A stretch of 64,000 nucleotides of DNA from Pilimelia columellifera (GCF_039532605.1 NZ_BAAARY010000004.1:62001-126000); one strand, 5' to 3'; shown: positions 51,332-60,172, numbered from the stretch's first letter. A program made the numbers and translations. Notes: a model not told the origin generated them from the sequence alone.

Positions 51332-54300
51332 CTAGACGGACCTGCCGCAGCCGCACCGGACCAGCAACGCGCGCGCCTCGTCGTGAACCGACGCGGCGCG
51401 CGCGTGGTCGCCGCCGCCGGACAACGCCTGCGCCAGGGTGAGCAGACTCCGGGCCCGCCCGGAGTCTGCTCCGATCTCGGTCCAGACCGCGATCGACTCG
51501 CCCAGGATGTCCCGGGCCGCTGTCCATTCGGCACGGGCCACCGCCAACTCCCCCAGCACCCGCAGGGTCATCGCCTCGCCCCACCTGTCGCGCAGCCGGC
51601 GGCAGGTCCGCAGGACCTCCGGCAACCGCGCGGCCGCCGGATCCAGCCGGCCCTGCCGAATCCAGGTCTTCGCCAGCGCCCGTTCCGAGTACGCCACCAT
51701 CAGCTCGTCGCCGAGGGCGTCGAACGCCAGCCGGGCACGCTCGAACAGCCTGACCGCTCCGTCCAGGTCGCCGGCGGCGCGGCGGCACAGGCCGAGCGAC
51801 CGCAACGCCGTCGCCTCGCCGTGGGCGTTGCCGGCCGCCCGGTACAGCGCCAACGCCTCGTTCAGATGCGCTTCGGCGGCCGAGATGTCGCCGGCCTCCA
51901 GCTCGACGGCGCCAAGCAGCCGGACGGCGTAACTGACCGCCGGGACGTCGCCCAGGTCCCTGGCCGTCCGCAGGGCTGCCTGGAGCCGGTCGGCCGCCTC
52001 CGGCAACCGGCCCCGTTCGCGGCAGATGCTGCCCACGTGCGCGAGCAGCGCGGCGACCGCCTGGGTGTCGCCGGCGCCCTCGAACAACGTCAGGGCCCGC
52101 TGGGCATGCCCGAACGCCTCGTCGAACCGGTCCTGCTCGCAACGCAGTCGGCTCAGCCCGGCGAGCAGCACAGCTTCGGCGATCTGGTCGCCGGCACGAA
52201 CCGCCGCCGCCAACGCCGCGGCGTGGGTGCGGTCCCAGATCTCGAAATGGTTCCCGGTGACCAGGACCGAGGCGGTCAGCTCAGATGCCAGGTCGCAGGC
52301 GGCGGCATGGGCGCCGTGCTCGGCGGCCCGCTCCACAGTGGCCACCAGGCCGGCGCGTTCGGCGTCGAGCCAGCGGTTCGGGTCGGCCAGCGCCAGCTCG
52401 ACCAAGGTCGGGTCGAGGGGCGCCGGCGTCGGGCCAAGGCGGCGGTGGACGGCCACCGTCGCCTGGGGTCTGGACGCGCCGATCCTGGTCACCAGCCACA
52501 GCCACGCCTCCGCCAGGCGCCGCACGGCCGCCGAGTCCGCGTGCCCGTCGCCGGCCTCGGCTCTGGCCCGCTCGGCGGCGAACGCCAGCACCAGGCCGTG
52601 CAGTTGGCACCGCATCGCGGCGCCACCGACGCCGGACGCGACATCGACCAGCCGCGCCTCGATCAGTTCCTCGAGAGCGTCCTCGGCGATCTGTTCATCG
52701 ACGCCGAGTAGCGGCGCGGCGACCCAGTGCGCCACGTCCGGCGCTCCAAGGAGGCCGAGCAACCGCAACAACCGGGCCGCGGCGGGGCCCAGCCCCCGGT
52801 AGCTGAGCCAGACGCTCACCCGCACCTGCTCGTCGCCCAGCTCCAGCTCATCGAGGACGAGCCGGGAGTCGGCCAGCCTGGCCGCCAGCCTCGAAGCCGG
52901 CCAGTGGGGCCGGCTCGCCAGCCGCGCGCCAGCGATCCGCAACGCCAACGGCAGGGCGCCGCAGGCGGCCACGATGGCGCTGGCCGCGGTGGGCTCGTCG
53001 TGGACCCTGTCATCGCCGGTGATCGCTGCCAACAGTCGCCGGGCGTCGTCGGCCGGCAGCACGTCAAGATCCACACGGTTGGCGGGCAGAGCCCCGAGCC
53101 GCGCACGGGAGGTGATCAGAACCCCGCAGGCCGCCGCCCCCGGCAGCAGGGGTGTCACCTGCGTGGCGCCCTGAGCGTCATCCAGCACGACCAGCAGCCG
53201 CCGGTCAGCGACCGCGCTGCGGAACGCGGTCGCGAGGTCGTCGATGCCGTCGCCAACGACATCCACGGCGAGGGCACGCAGAAACCGACGCAGCACCTGC
53301 TCCGGCGGCGTCGGATGGGCGCTCATTCCCGCCAACCCCGCGTAGAGCTGGCCGTCCGGGTAATGACCGGCCAGTCGATGCGCCACCCGCACCGCGAGCG
53401 TCGACTTGCCGGCCCCGCCCCGCCCGGTGATCACCGCCACCGGCGGGGCCACGCCCCCCGGTGGCGGCGCCAGCGCACGCGACAGCGCCGCCAGCTCATC
53501 GGCGCGGCCGACGAAATCGGGCAACGCCGCCGGCAACTGCGCCGGGCGGGCGCGCGACGTAGAGGTCTCGGCCGGCTGAGCCGGGCCAGTGGCCACCAGC
53601 GGACCGCCGCCGAGGACCGCCGCCTGGGCCGCGCGCAGCACCGGGCCGGGCTCGATCCCCAGCTCCTCCACCAACGCCGCCCGGCCCCGCCGGTACACCT
53701 CCAGCGCTTCGGCCTGTCGTCCACAGTGGCCCAACGCACGGATGAGGCTGGCCCGTAGACCCTCCCGGAGCGGGTAGGTGGCGACCAGACCGGTCAGCTC
53801 GCCGACCAGCTGCTGATGCCGGCCCAACGCCAGCTCGGCGTCGATGCGCTCATCAAGGGCTGAGAGCCGGGCCTCGTCGAGCGCCGCGGCAGCCGGACCG
53901 AGGACCGGACCGGCCAGCCCCCCGTACGCGGCGCCCCGCCACATCGCCAACGCCTCGCGAAGCGCTCCCACGACCTCAGCCAGGCGCCCGGCGACCCGAT
54001 GCCCCCGCGACAGCTCCACCCGTTCGACGAACCCGGCCGCGTCCACCGCGCCCGCGACGACCAGATACCCGTTCCCTTCCCGGCGCAGCACTCCGGACGC
54101 GCCGGCTGTTTCGAAAGCGCGACGCAGGCCAGCGACGTACGTCTGGATCAGACCGCGGGCCGAACGCGGCGGACGGTCGTCCCACAACGCGTCAACGATC
54201 CGGTCGACGCTGACGACCCGGCCGTGCTCAGCGACCAGCGCGGCGAGCAACGCCCGGGGCTTGTGGCCACCGAGCGCCAACGGGCGTCCGTCCACGGCGG

Positions 54301-54343
54301 CCTCGACCGGCCCGAGGACGCTGAACTGAATGACGGCCGACAC
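51332..54343 (-). CDS. AfsR/SARP-type regulator with BTAD, NB-ARC and TPR domains
   Basis: A 1003-aa regulator. Order: OmpR-like winged helix (1-95, GHKPRALLAALVAEHGRVVS and WDDRPPRSARGLIQTYVAGL), BTAD (about 97-245), P-loop NB-ARC from about 290 (Walker A VITGRGGAGKSTLAVRVAH; LLVVLDDAQGATQV; ALRIAGARLASRP), then TPR-type helical repeats from about 700 to the end. The STAND architecture suggests ATP-driven oligomerisation on ligand binding. Start is GTG 54343 with TACACT (54350-54355) 6 bases upstream. Likely target: the adjacent secreted gene. Confidence 0.94.
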   Translation of the reverse strand: MSAVIQFSVLGPVEAAVDGRPLALGGHKPRALLAALVAEHGRVVSVDRIVDALWDDRPPRSARGLIQTYVAGLRRAFETAGASGVLRREGNGYLVVAGAVDAAGFVERVELSRGHRVAGRLAEVVGALREALAMWRGAAYGGLAGPVLGPAAAALDEARLSALDERIDAELALGRHQQLVGELTGLVATYPLREGLRASLIRALGHCGRQAEALEVYRRGRAALVEELGIEPGPVLRAAQAAVLGGGPLVATGPAQPAETSTSRARPAQLPAALPDFVGRADELAALSRALAPPPGGVAPPVAVITGRGGAGKSTLAVRVAHRLAGHYPDGQLYAGLAGMSAHPTPPEQVLRRFLRALAVDVVGDGIDDLATAFRSAVADRRLLVVLDDAQGATQVTPLLPGAAACGVLITSRARLGALPANRVDLDVLPADDARRLLAAITGDDRVHDEPTAASAIVAACGALPLALRIAGARLASRPHWPASRLAARLADSRLVLDELELGDEQVRVSVWLSYRGLGPAAARLLRLLGLLGAPDVAHWVAAPLLGVDEQIAEDALEELIEARLVDVASGVGGAAMRCQLHGLVLAFAAERARAEAGDGHADSAAVRRLAEAWLWLVTRIGASRPQATVAVHRRLGPTPAPLDPTLVELALADPNRWLDAERAGLVATVERAAEHGAHAAACDLASELTASVLVTGNHFEIWDRTHAAALAAAVRAGDQIAEAVLLAGLSRLRCEQDRFDEAFGHAQRALTLFEGAGDTQAVAALLAHVGSICRERGRLPEAADRLQAALRTARDLGDVPAVSYAVRLLGAVELEAGDISAAEAHLNEALALYRAAGNAHGEATALRSLGLCRRAAGDLDGAVRLFERARLAFDALGDELMVAYSERALAKTWIRQGRLDPAAARLPEVLRTCRRLRDRWGEAMTLRVLGELAVARAEWTAARDILGESIAVWTEIGADSGRARSLLTLAQALSGGGDHARAASVHDEARALLVRCGCGRSV
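51440..51471. repeat. 14-bp perfect hairpin inside the 3' end of the AfsR-like gene
   Basis: Arms 51440-51453 and 51458-51471 are exact reverse complements, loop of 4. It encodes residues near GADSGRARSLLT, about 110 bases before the stop. A stable mRNA structure here could act as intragenic terminator or be incidental in GC-rich coding DNA. Confidence 0.6.
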
Positions 54344-54349
54344 GTCAGC

Positions 54350-54355
54350 AGTGTA
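54350..54355 (-). promoter_or_regulatory. candidate -10 element, leaderless AfsR-like gene
   Basis: TACACT on the minus strand, 6 bases from GTG 54343. Confidence 0.5.
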
Positions 54356-54391
54356 CGAACGGCCAGCCAGGCACCCGGTAGCCGACGGGCG

Positions 54392-55153
54392 TCAACGGAC
54401 GGGGTGACCGGCGTCGCGGAGCACCTGCTTGACCTCGCCGATGCTGACCTCGCCGAAGTGGAAGATGCTGGCGGCCAGGACGGCGTCGGCGCCGGCGGCC
54501 ACCGCGGGCGGGAAGTCCGCCGCGCGACCCGCGCCGCCGCTGGCGATCAGGGGGATGTCGACGACCGCCCGGACGGCCGTGATGAGCGCGGTGTCGAAGC
54601 CGGCCTTGGTGCCGTCGGCGTCCATGGAGTTGAGCAGAATCTCCCCCGCGCCCAACTCGGCGGCCTGCTGCGCCCACTCCAGGGCGTCCAGGCCGGTTCC
54701 GCGTCGGCCGCCGTGGGTGGTGACCTCGAAGCCGCTGGCGGTGTCCCGACAGCGCCGCACGTCCAACGACAACACCAGCACCTGACGGCCGAACCGGCCC
54801 GCGATCTCGGCGATGAGCGCGGGGCGGGCGATGGCGGCGGTGTTGACGCCGACCTTGTCGGCGCCGGCCCGCAGCAGAGTGTCCACATCGGCGACGCTGC
54901 GCACCCCGCCACCGACAGTCAGCGGGATGAAGACGCTCTCGGCGGTGCGGCGCACCACGTCCAGCATCGTGCCCCGGTCGTGGACGGAGGCGGTGACGTC
55001 CAGGAACGTCAGCTCGTCGGCGCCGGCGGCGTCGTAGGCGGCGGCCAGCGCGACCGGGTCGCCGGCGTCGCGCAGGTCGACGAAGTTGACGCCCTTGACG
55101 ACCCGCCCGGCGTCGACGTCCAGGCACGGGATGACCCGGACGGACAGGCTCAC
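54392..55153 (-). CDS. hisF: imidazole glycerol phosphate synthase cyclase subunit
   Basis: A 253-aa TIM barrel that with HisH forms IGP and AICAR from PRFAR. Catalytic Asp in RVIPCLDVDAGRVVKGVNFV and Asp in LNSMDADGTKAGFDTALI; FLDVTASVHDRGTMLDVVRR; GGGVRSVADVDTLLRAGADK; GGAGRAADFPPAVAAGADAV. Last his gene in the operon; start overlaps the hisA stop by 4 bases. Confidence 0.98.
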   Translation of the reverse strand: MSLSVRVIPCLDVDAGRVVKGVNFVDLRDAGDPVALAAAYDAAGADELTFLDVTASVHDRGTMLDVVRRTAESVFIPLTVGGGVRSVADVDTLLRAGADKVGVNTAAIARPALIAEIAGRFGRQVLVLSLDVRRCRDTASGFEVTTHGGRRGTGLDALEWAQQAAELGAGEILLNSMDADGTKAGFDTALITAVRAVVDIPLIASGGAGRAADFPPAVAAGADAVLAASIFHFGEVSIGEVKQVLRDAGHPVR

Positions 55154-55881
55154 GCGGCCGACTCCGCCAGCGCGGCGAGCGCCTGCTCGACGGTGAACGC
55201 GCCCGCGTACAGGGCCTTGCCGGCGATGACGCCCTCGACGCCGATGCCGGCGAGGGCGCTGAGGGCGCGCAGGTCGTCCAGGCTGGACACGCCGCCGCTG
55301 GCCACGACGGGTTTGTCAGTGGCGGCGCATACCTCGCGCAGCAGCTCCAGGTTGGGGCCGTTGAGCATGCCGTCACGGCGTACGTCGGTGACGACGTACC
55401 GGGCGCAGCCGGCCTTGTCGAGGCGTTCGAGCACCTCGAACAGGTCACCGCCGTCCTTGGTCCAGCCGCGGGCGGACAGGGTGTGCCCGCGCACGTCCAG
55501 GCCGACGGCGATCCGGTCGCCGTGCTCGCCGACGACCCGGTCGCACCACTGCGGGTTCTCCAGTGCGGCGGTGCCCAGGTTCACCCGGGCGGCGCCGGTG
55601 GCCAGGGCTCGGCGCAGCGACTCGTCGTCGCGGATGCCGCCGGACAGCTCGACGTTGATGTCGAGGGAGCCGATGACCTCGGCGAGCAGGTCGGCGTTGG
55701 TCCCGCGGCCGAAGGCGGCGTCCAGGTCGACCAGGTGCAGCCACCGGGCGCCGGCGGCCTGGAACGTCAGGGCGGCGTCGCGGGGGTGCCCGTAGGAGGT
55801 CTCGGTGCCGGCCTCGCCCTGGGTGAGGCGGACGGCCTGGCCGTCGGCGACATCGACGGCGGGCAGCAGGATCAGGCTCAT
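55150..55881 (-). CDS. priA: HisA / PriA phosphoribosyl isomerase (probable bifunctional HisA-TrpF)
   Basis: A 243-aa TIM barrel. LLPAVDVADGQAVRLTQGEA (catalytic Asp11), WLHLVDLDAAFGRGTNADLL, VNLGTAALENPQWCDRVVGE, YVVTDVRRDGMLNGPNLELL (second catalytic Asp), VASGGVSSLDDLRALS. In actinobacteria this enzyme (PriA) usually isomerises both ProFAR (His) and phosphoribosyl anthranilate (Trp); no trpF is in the trp operon here, supporting that. GGAG 6 bases before ATG 55881. Substrate breadth is inferred, not shown. Confidence 0.95.
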   Translation of the reverse strand: MSLILLPAVDVADGQAVRLTQGEAGTETSYGHPRDAALTFQAAGARWLHLVDLDAAFGRGTNADLLAEVIGSLDINVELSGGIRDDESLRRALATGAARVNLGTAALENPQWCDRVVGEHGDRIAVGLDVRGHTLSARGWTKDGGDLFEVLERLDKAGCARYVVTDVRRDGMLNGPNLELLREVCAATDKPVVASGGVSSLDDLRALSALAGIGVEGVIAGKALYAGAFTVEQALAALAESAA

Positions 55882-55907
55882 GTCAGGCTCCGGTTTCTGG
55901 CGGTGGC

Positions 55908-56228
55908 TCACAGGCGACGACGGGCGACGGTGATGATCGCCGGGGCGGCGAGCAGGAGCACGAGGGTCAGCGCCACCTGCAACGCCAGCGGGTGGATCAG
56001 AGTCCAGATGACGCCGAGCGCGGCCAGCGTCAGGCCGGCGGCGGTGGACCGCTCGGCCCGGGACCACCGGTCAACCCGGCCGACGCGGCGGTCGGGCCGG
56101 CGCGGGACGAGTCGGGACAGCAGCGTCCGACGGCGTTGCCGGCGGGCGTCGGCACGGGCACGGTCCTCGCGCGCGGTGGCCTGCCCGGCCAGCCGCGCCT
56201 CGCGACGCCGGGCCCGTTCCTTGCTCAC
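55908..56228 (-). CDS. small basic two-helix membrane protein of the his operon
   Basis: A 106-aa protein: residues 1-58 are Arg/Ala/Glu-rich (ERARRREARLAGQATAREDR), then two membrane helices, AGLTLAALGVIWTLIHPLAL and VALTLVLLLAAPAIITVARR. Lies between hisH (4-base overlap) and hisA (27 bases). It is conserved in position in related his operons as far as I recall, with no known function; the coupling to hisH is the main support. Confidence 0.78.
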   Translation of the reverse strand: MSKERARRREARLAGQATAREDRARADARRQRRRTLLSRLVPRRPDRRVGRVDRWSRAERSTAAGLTLAALGVIWTLIHPLALQVALTLVLLLAAPAIITVARRRL

Positions 56229-56839
56229 CGGCCCAGGCCCCCCACCCAGGCGCGCAGCAGCGCCGCGCCCGCGTCGGCGGACTTCTCCGGGTGGAACTGG
56301 GTGACGGTCAACGCGCCCAGCCGCGCGGCGGCCACGAAGACGGCGTCTTCGTGCCGGGCGGTGGCGACCTGCGCGCCGGCGGCGGTCAGCGCCGCCACGT
56401 CGCTGGCCGCGTAGGAGTGGACGAAGTAGCAGCGCTCGCCCTCGCCGATCCCGGCGCCTACCGGCGCCGTGACGGTGTTCCAGCCCATGTGCGGAAGCCG
56501 CCGCGTCGGCAGTTGGGTGACCGCCCCGGGCAGCAGGCCGAGGCCGTCGGTGCGGACGCCGTGCTCGTCGCCGCGCTCGAACATGATCTGCATGCCGACG
56601 CAGATGCCCAGCACCGGACGAGCCTCGGCGACCCGATTGGCGATCACCGGACCGCCGCCCAGCTCAGTGAGGCCGGCCATGCAGGCGGCGTAGGCGCCGA
56701 CCCCCGGCACGACCAGGCCGTCGGCCTGTGCGGCGGCGTCCAGATTGGCGGTGACGACGGTGTCCGCGCCGGCGCGTTCGAGGGCCCGCTGGGCTGAGCG
56801 CAGGTTCCCCGAGCCGTAGTCGAGCACCACGACGCGCAT
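56225..56839 (-). CDS. hisH: imidazole glycerol phosphate synthase glutaminase subunit
   Basis: A 204-aa class I glutamine amidotransferase that supplies ammonia to HisF. Start VVVLDYGSGNLRSAQRALER; nucleophile Cys in PVLGICVGMQIMFERG; His and Glu in VTQFHPEKS; PHMGWNTV. The ATG at 56839 overlaps by one base with the stop of the small upstream gene. Stop overlaps the 106-aa gene start. Confidence 0.97.
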   Translation of the reverse strand: MRVVVLDYGSGNLRSAQRALERAGADTVVTANLDAAAQADGLVVPGVGAYAACMAGLTELGGGPVIANRVAEARPVLGICVGMQIMFERGDEHGVRTDGLGLLPGAVTQLPTRRLPHMGWNTVTAPVGAGIGEGERCYFVHSYAASDVAALTAAGAQVATARHEDAVFVAAARLGALTVTQFHPEKSADAGAALLRAWVGGLGR

Positions 56840-57009
56840 CAGCGCGCCCCGGGGATCAGCCACAGCACGCCGCCGGCCAGCGCCAACGCCGCGAGCCCGG
56901 CGACGAGCGCCACGCTGCGGCGCGGGGCGCCCTGCCGGTGCAGGGACCACGCCCCGCCGGCCAGGACCCCGGCCAGCGCCATCACCAGGATGGGCAGCGC
57001 CGCGCTCAC
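56839..57009 (-). CDS. 56-aa membrane protein between hisB and hisH
   Basis: A short gene: GTG 57009 to TGA 56839, 56 residues, VSAALPILVMALAGVLAGGA, then WSLHRQGAPRRSVALVAGLA, ending LALAGGVLWLIPGAR. Two membrane helices with a short basic turn. Its GTG overlaps the hisB stop (GTGA) and its stop TGA overlaps the hisH ATG, so hisB-ORF-hisH are tightly coupled. This exact fit argues strongly for a real gene. Function unknown. Confidence 0.82.
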   Translation of the reverse strand: MSAALPILVMALAGVLAGGAWSLHRQGAPRRSVALVAGLAALALAGGVLWLIPGAR

Positions 57010-57614
57010 AGCGCGCCCTTGGTCGACGGGACCCCGGTGACCCTCGGGTCCAGCGTGACCGCCTCCCGCAGCGCCCGGGCCAACGCCTTGAACTGCGCCT
57101 CGACGACGTGGTGGGCGTCCGGCTGGGCGCCGGGACGGGCGGCGCGCAGCACCGACACATGCAGGGTGATCTTCGCGGCGTGGCCGAAGGACTCCAGCAG
57201 GTGCCGGGTCATCGACGTCGGGTAGACCGGTCCGATGTAGGGGGCGAGCGCCGGCTCGTCGTGCACGACGTAGGCGCGGCCGGACAGGTCGACCGCCGCC
57301 CGCACGAGGACCTCGTCCATCGGGATCAGCGCCGAGCCGTACCGGCGGATGCCCGCCTTGTCGCCCAACGCGGCGCCGAACGCCTCGCCCAGGGCGATCG
57401 CGGTGTCCTCCATCGTGTGGTGGGCGTCGATCTCCAGGTCGCCGACGGTGCGGACGGTGAGGTCGAACCCGCCGTGCCGACGCAGCTGGTCGAGCATGTG
57501 GTCGAAGAACCCGACGCCGGTGCTGATCGCGCCGGCGCCGGCGCCGTCGAGGTCCAGCTCGACGGCGACGTCGGTCTCCTTGGTGACCCGTGCGATCCGG
57601 GCGGCACGGCTCAT
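57006..57614 (-). CDS. hisB: imidazoleglycerol-phosphate dehydratase
   Basis: A 202-aa monofunctional HisB with two metal-binding repeats: GVGFFDHMLDQLRRHGGFDL and DAHHTMEDTAIALGEAFGAA; second half ARPGAQPDAHHVVEAQFKAL. The manganese site His residues are present in both. ATG 57614 overlaps the hisC stop. Confidence 0.98.
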   Translation of the reverse strand: MSRAARIARVTKETDVAVELDLDGAGAGAISTGVGFFDHMLDQLRRHGGFDLTVRTVGDLEIDAHHTMEDTAIALGEAFGAALGDKAGIRRYGSALIPMDEVLVRAAVDLSGRAYVVHDEPALAPYIGPVYPTSMTRHLLESFGHAAKITLHVSVLRAARPGAQPDAHHVVEAQFKALARALREAVTLDPRVTGVPSTKGAL

Positions 57615-58789
57615 GGCAGCTCCTCGATGGCGGTCAGGAAGGCGTCGGTCTCGGCGGCCGTGCCGGCGGTGACCCGCAGCCAGCCGGGCAGGCCGACGTC
57701 GCGGACTAGCACGCCCCGGTCGAGCAACGCCCGCCACACGGCAGCCTGGTCGCCGGCGTCCGTCGCCGACGCGGTCAGCGCAGCGGCGTCCGCCGGTGAC
57801 ACGACGTGACCCGCGTCGTCCGCGGCCGGAGCGGCCCGGCCAACGGCATGGCGGCCGGGGGCGACGTGGAACAGCACGAAGTTGGCGTCGCTGTCGGCCA
57901 CCATGTGGCCCCGTTCGCGCAGCGCGACGACGATGCGGTCCCGCTCAGCCTTGATCGAGTCAACGCCGGCCAGCAGGGCGTCACGGTGCGCCAGGGCGGC
58001 GCGGGCGGCGGCCTGGGTCAGCGCCGACAGGTGGTACGGCAGCCGGACCAGCTGGACGGCGTCCACCACGGCCGGGTCGGCGGCCAGGTAGCCGAGGCGT
58101 CCACCGGCGAACCCGAACGCCTTGCTCATCGTGCGGGTCACCACCAACCGGGGCCGTCCGGGCAGCAGGGCCAGAGCGCTGGACGTGCCTGGCCGGGCGA
58201 ACTCGGCGTACGCCTCATCGACGACGACCATGCCCGGGGCGGCGTCGAGGATCGCGGTGAGCGTGTCGGGCCGCAACGCCGTGCCGGTGGGGTTGTTCGG
58301 GGAGCAGACGAAGACCACGTCGGGCCGGCGCTCGCGCACCTGGGCGGCGGCGTGCCCGGGCGTCAGGTCGAAGTCGTCGCCCCGGACGCCCGGCAGCCAG
58401 GTGGTCCCGACGCCCAGCGCGAGCAGCGGATGCATCGAGTAGGCGGGTACGAAGCCGAGGGCGGTCCGGCCCGGTCCGGCGAACGCCTGCAACAGCTGCT
58501 GCTGGACCTCGTTGGAGCCGTTGGCCGCCCACACGTTCGCGACGGAGAGGCCGTGCCCGAGGTACGCGGCCAGGTCGGCGCGCAGCGCGACCGCGTCGCG
58601 GTCCGGGTACCGGTTGAGGCCGGCCAGCTCGGCGCGCACCGCTGTCGCGATGGCCTCGACGACCTCGTCGGGCAACGGGTGGGAGTTCTCGTTGGTGTTC
58701 AGCCGCACCGGCACGTCGAGCTGCGGCGCCCCGTACGGGGAACGCCCGCGCAGCTCGTCCCGGACCGGCAGGTCGCCGAGGGTGGTCAC
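57611..58789 (-). CDS. hisC: histidinol-phosphate aminotransferase
   Basis: A 392-aa PLP enzyme. VRLNTNENSHPLPDEVVEAI, ANGSNEVQQQLLQAFAGPGR, VVDEAYAEFARPG, PLP lysine in TRTMSKAFGFAGGRLGYLAA, Arg in LVRLPYHLSALTQAAARAAL. Start is GTG 58789 (VTTLGDLPVRDELRG). Overlaps hisB by 4 bases and sits 5 bases after hisD. Confidence 0.96.
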   Translation of the reverse strand: MTTLGDLPVRDELRGRSPYGAPQLDVPVRLNTNENSHPLPDEVVEAIATAVRAELAGLNRYPDRDAVALRADLAAYLGHGLSVANVWAANGSNEVQQQLLQAFAGPGRTALGFVPAYSMHPLLALGVGTTWLPGVRGDDFDLTPGHAAAQVRERRPDVVFVCSPNNPTGTALRPDTLTAILDAAPGMVVVDEAYAEFARPGTSSALALLPGRPRLVVTRTMSKAFGFAGGRLGYLAADPAVVDAVQLVRLPYHLSALTQAAARAALAHRDALLAGVDSIKAERDRIVVALRERGHMVADSDANFVLFHVAPGRHAVGRAAPAADDAGHVVSPADAAALTASATDAGDQAAVWRALLDRGVLVRDVGLPGWLRVTAGTAAETDAFLTAIEELP

Positions 58790-58794
58790 GCCGG

Positions 58795-60129
58795 TCAGCC
58801 GTCGGTGGGGAAACGGACGCGCACGGCCTGGCCGTGCGCCGGGAGATCCTCGGCGTTGGCCAGGTTCACGACGTGCTCGGCGACCTCGGCGAGCGCCGGG
58901 GCGTCGTACTCGATGAGGTGGACGCCGCGCAGGAACGACTGCACCGACAGGCCCGAGGAGTGTCGGGCGCACCCCCCGGTGGGCAGGACGTGGTTGGAGC
59001 CGGCGCAGTAGTCGCCCAGGGAGACCGGAGCGTACGCGCCGACGAAGACGGCGCCGGCGTTGCGGACCCGCATCGCCACCGACCGGGCCTGCCTGGTCTG
59101 GATCTCCAGGTGCTCGGCGGCGTAGGCGTCGACGACCCGCAGGCCGGCGTCGATGTCGTCGACCAGGACTGTTCCCGACTGTGGGCCGGCCAGTGCGGTG
59201 GTGATCCGCTCGACGTGTTTGGTCGCGGGGACCTGCCTGGTCAGCTCGGCGTCGACCGCGTCGGCCAGCTCGGTGGAGGTGGTGACCAGGACGCTGGCCG
59301 CCAACGGGTCGTGCTCGGCCTGGCTGATGAGGTCGGCGGCGACGTGCGCCGGGTCGGCGGTGTCGTCCGCCAGGATCGCGATCTCGGTCGGGCCGGCCTC
59401 GGCGTCGATGCCGACGACGCCGCGCAGCAGACGCTTGGCGGCGGTGACCCAGATGTTGCCGGGGCCGGTGATGACATCGACCGGCTCACACCGGTCGGCG
59501 GGACCGGCGGCCCCGTCGCTGCCGTAGCCGAGCATGGCGATGGCCTGGGCGCCGCCGACGGCGTAGACCTCGGTGACGCCGAGCAGCGAGCAGGCGGCCA
59601 GCACGCGGGCGTCGGGCAGACCGCCGTTGTCGGCCTGCGGTGGGCTCGCCACGACGAGCTGCTCGACGCCGGCCTCCTGGGCCGGAACGACGTTCATGAC
59701 GACCGTCGACGGGTAGACCGCCAGACCGCCGGGCACGTAGAGGCCCACCCGCCGCACCGGGATCCACCGCTCGGTGACCGTCCCGCCGGGGACCACCTGG
59801 GTGGTGTGATCGGAGCGGCGCTGGTCGCGGTGGACCCGTCGGGCCCGCGCGATGGCCTCCAGGAGCGCGGCGCGCACCGCCGGCTCCAGGGCGCGCCCGG
59901 CGGCGTCGATCTCGGGCTGAGGCACACGCAGGCGGGTGATCGTGACACCGTCGAAACGCTCGGTGGCCTCGGCGATCGCGGCGAAACCGCGCTCATGGAC
60001 CGCCTCGACGAGCGGACGGATGCGCTCGACGGCCTCGGACACGTCGAGCTGGGCGCGGGGCAGGGCGCCCCGGGGGTCGGCGGAGCTGCCCCGCAGGTCG
60101 ATACGGCGCAACGCAATCCCGGTCAGCAC
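58795..60129 (-). CDS. hisD: histidinol dehydrogenase
   Basis: A 444-aa zinc/NAD enzyme for the last two histidine steps. TPGRGLAVY-like VGLYVPGGLAVYPSTVVMNV, QAIAMLGYGSDGA, ITGPGNIWVTAAKRLLRGVV, GPTEIAILADD, and zinc-binding HVLPTGGCARHSSGLSVQSF. First gene of the his operon. GTG 60129 is 6 bases from TAGACT, so the operon mRNA probably starts at the codon. Confidence 0.97.
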   Translation of the reverse strand: MLTGIALRRIDLRGSSADPRGALPRAQLDVSEAVERIRPLVEAVHERGFAAIAEATERFDGVTITRLRVPQPEIDAAGRALEPAVRAALLEAIARARRVHRDQRRSDHTTQVVPGGTVTERWIPVRRVGLYVPGGLAVYPSTVVMNVVPAQEAGVEQLVVASPPQADNGGLPDARVLAACSLLGVTEVYAVGGAQAIAMLGYGSDGAAGPADRCEPVDVITGPGNIWVTAAKRLLRGVVGIDAEAGPTEIAILADDTADPAHVAADLISQAEHDPLAASVLVTTSTELADAVDAELTRQVPATKHVERITTALAGPQSGTVLVDDIDAGLRVVDAYAAEHLEIQTRQARSVAMRVRNAGAVFVGAYAPVSLGDYCAGSNHVLPTGGCARHSSGLSVQSFLRGVHLIEYDAPALAEVAEHVVNLANAEDLPAHGQAVRVRFPTDG

Positions 60130-60135
60130 ACAGGC

Positions 60136-60141
60136 AGTCTA
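60136..60141 (-). promoter_or_regulatory. candidate -10 element of the his operon
   Basis: TAGACT on the minus strand, 6 bases before hisD GTG; its -35 region would overlap the divergent LON-domain promoter. Confidence 0.5.
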
Positions 60142-60160
60142 CGGCGCGGCGGGGCGCGGC

Positions 60161-60166
60161 TAGGCT
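60161..60166 (+). promoter_or_regulatory. candidate -10 element, leaderless LON-domain gene
   Basis: TAGGCT, 6 bases before GTG 60173, within a 43-base divergent intergenic region shared with hisD. Confidence 0.5.
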
Positions 60167-60172
60167 GGCGGG

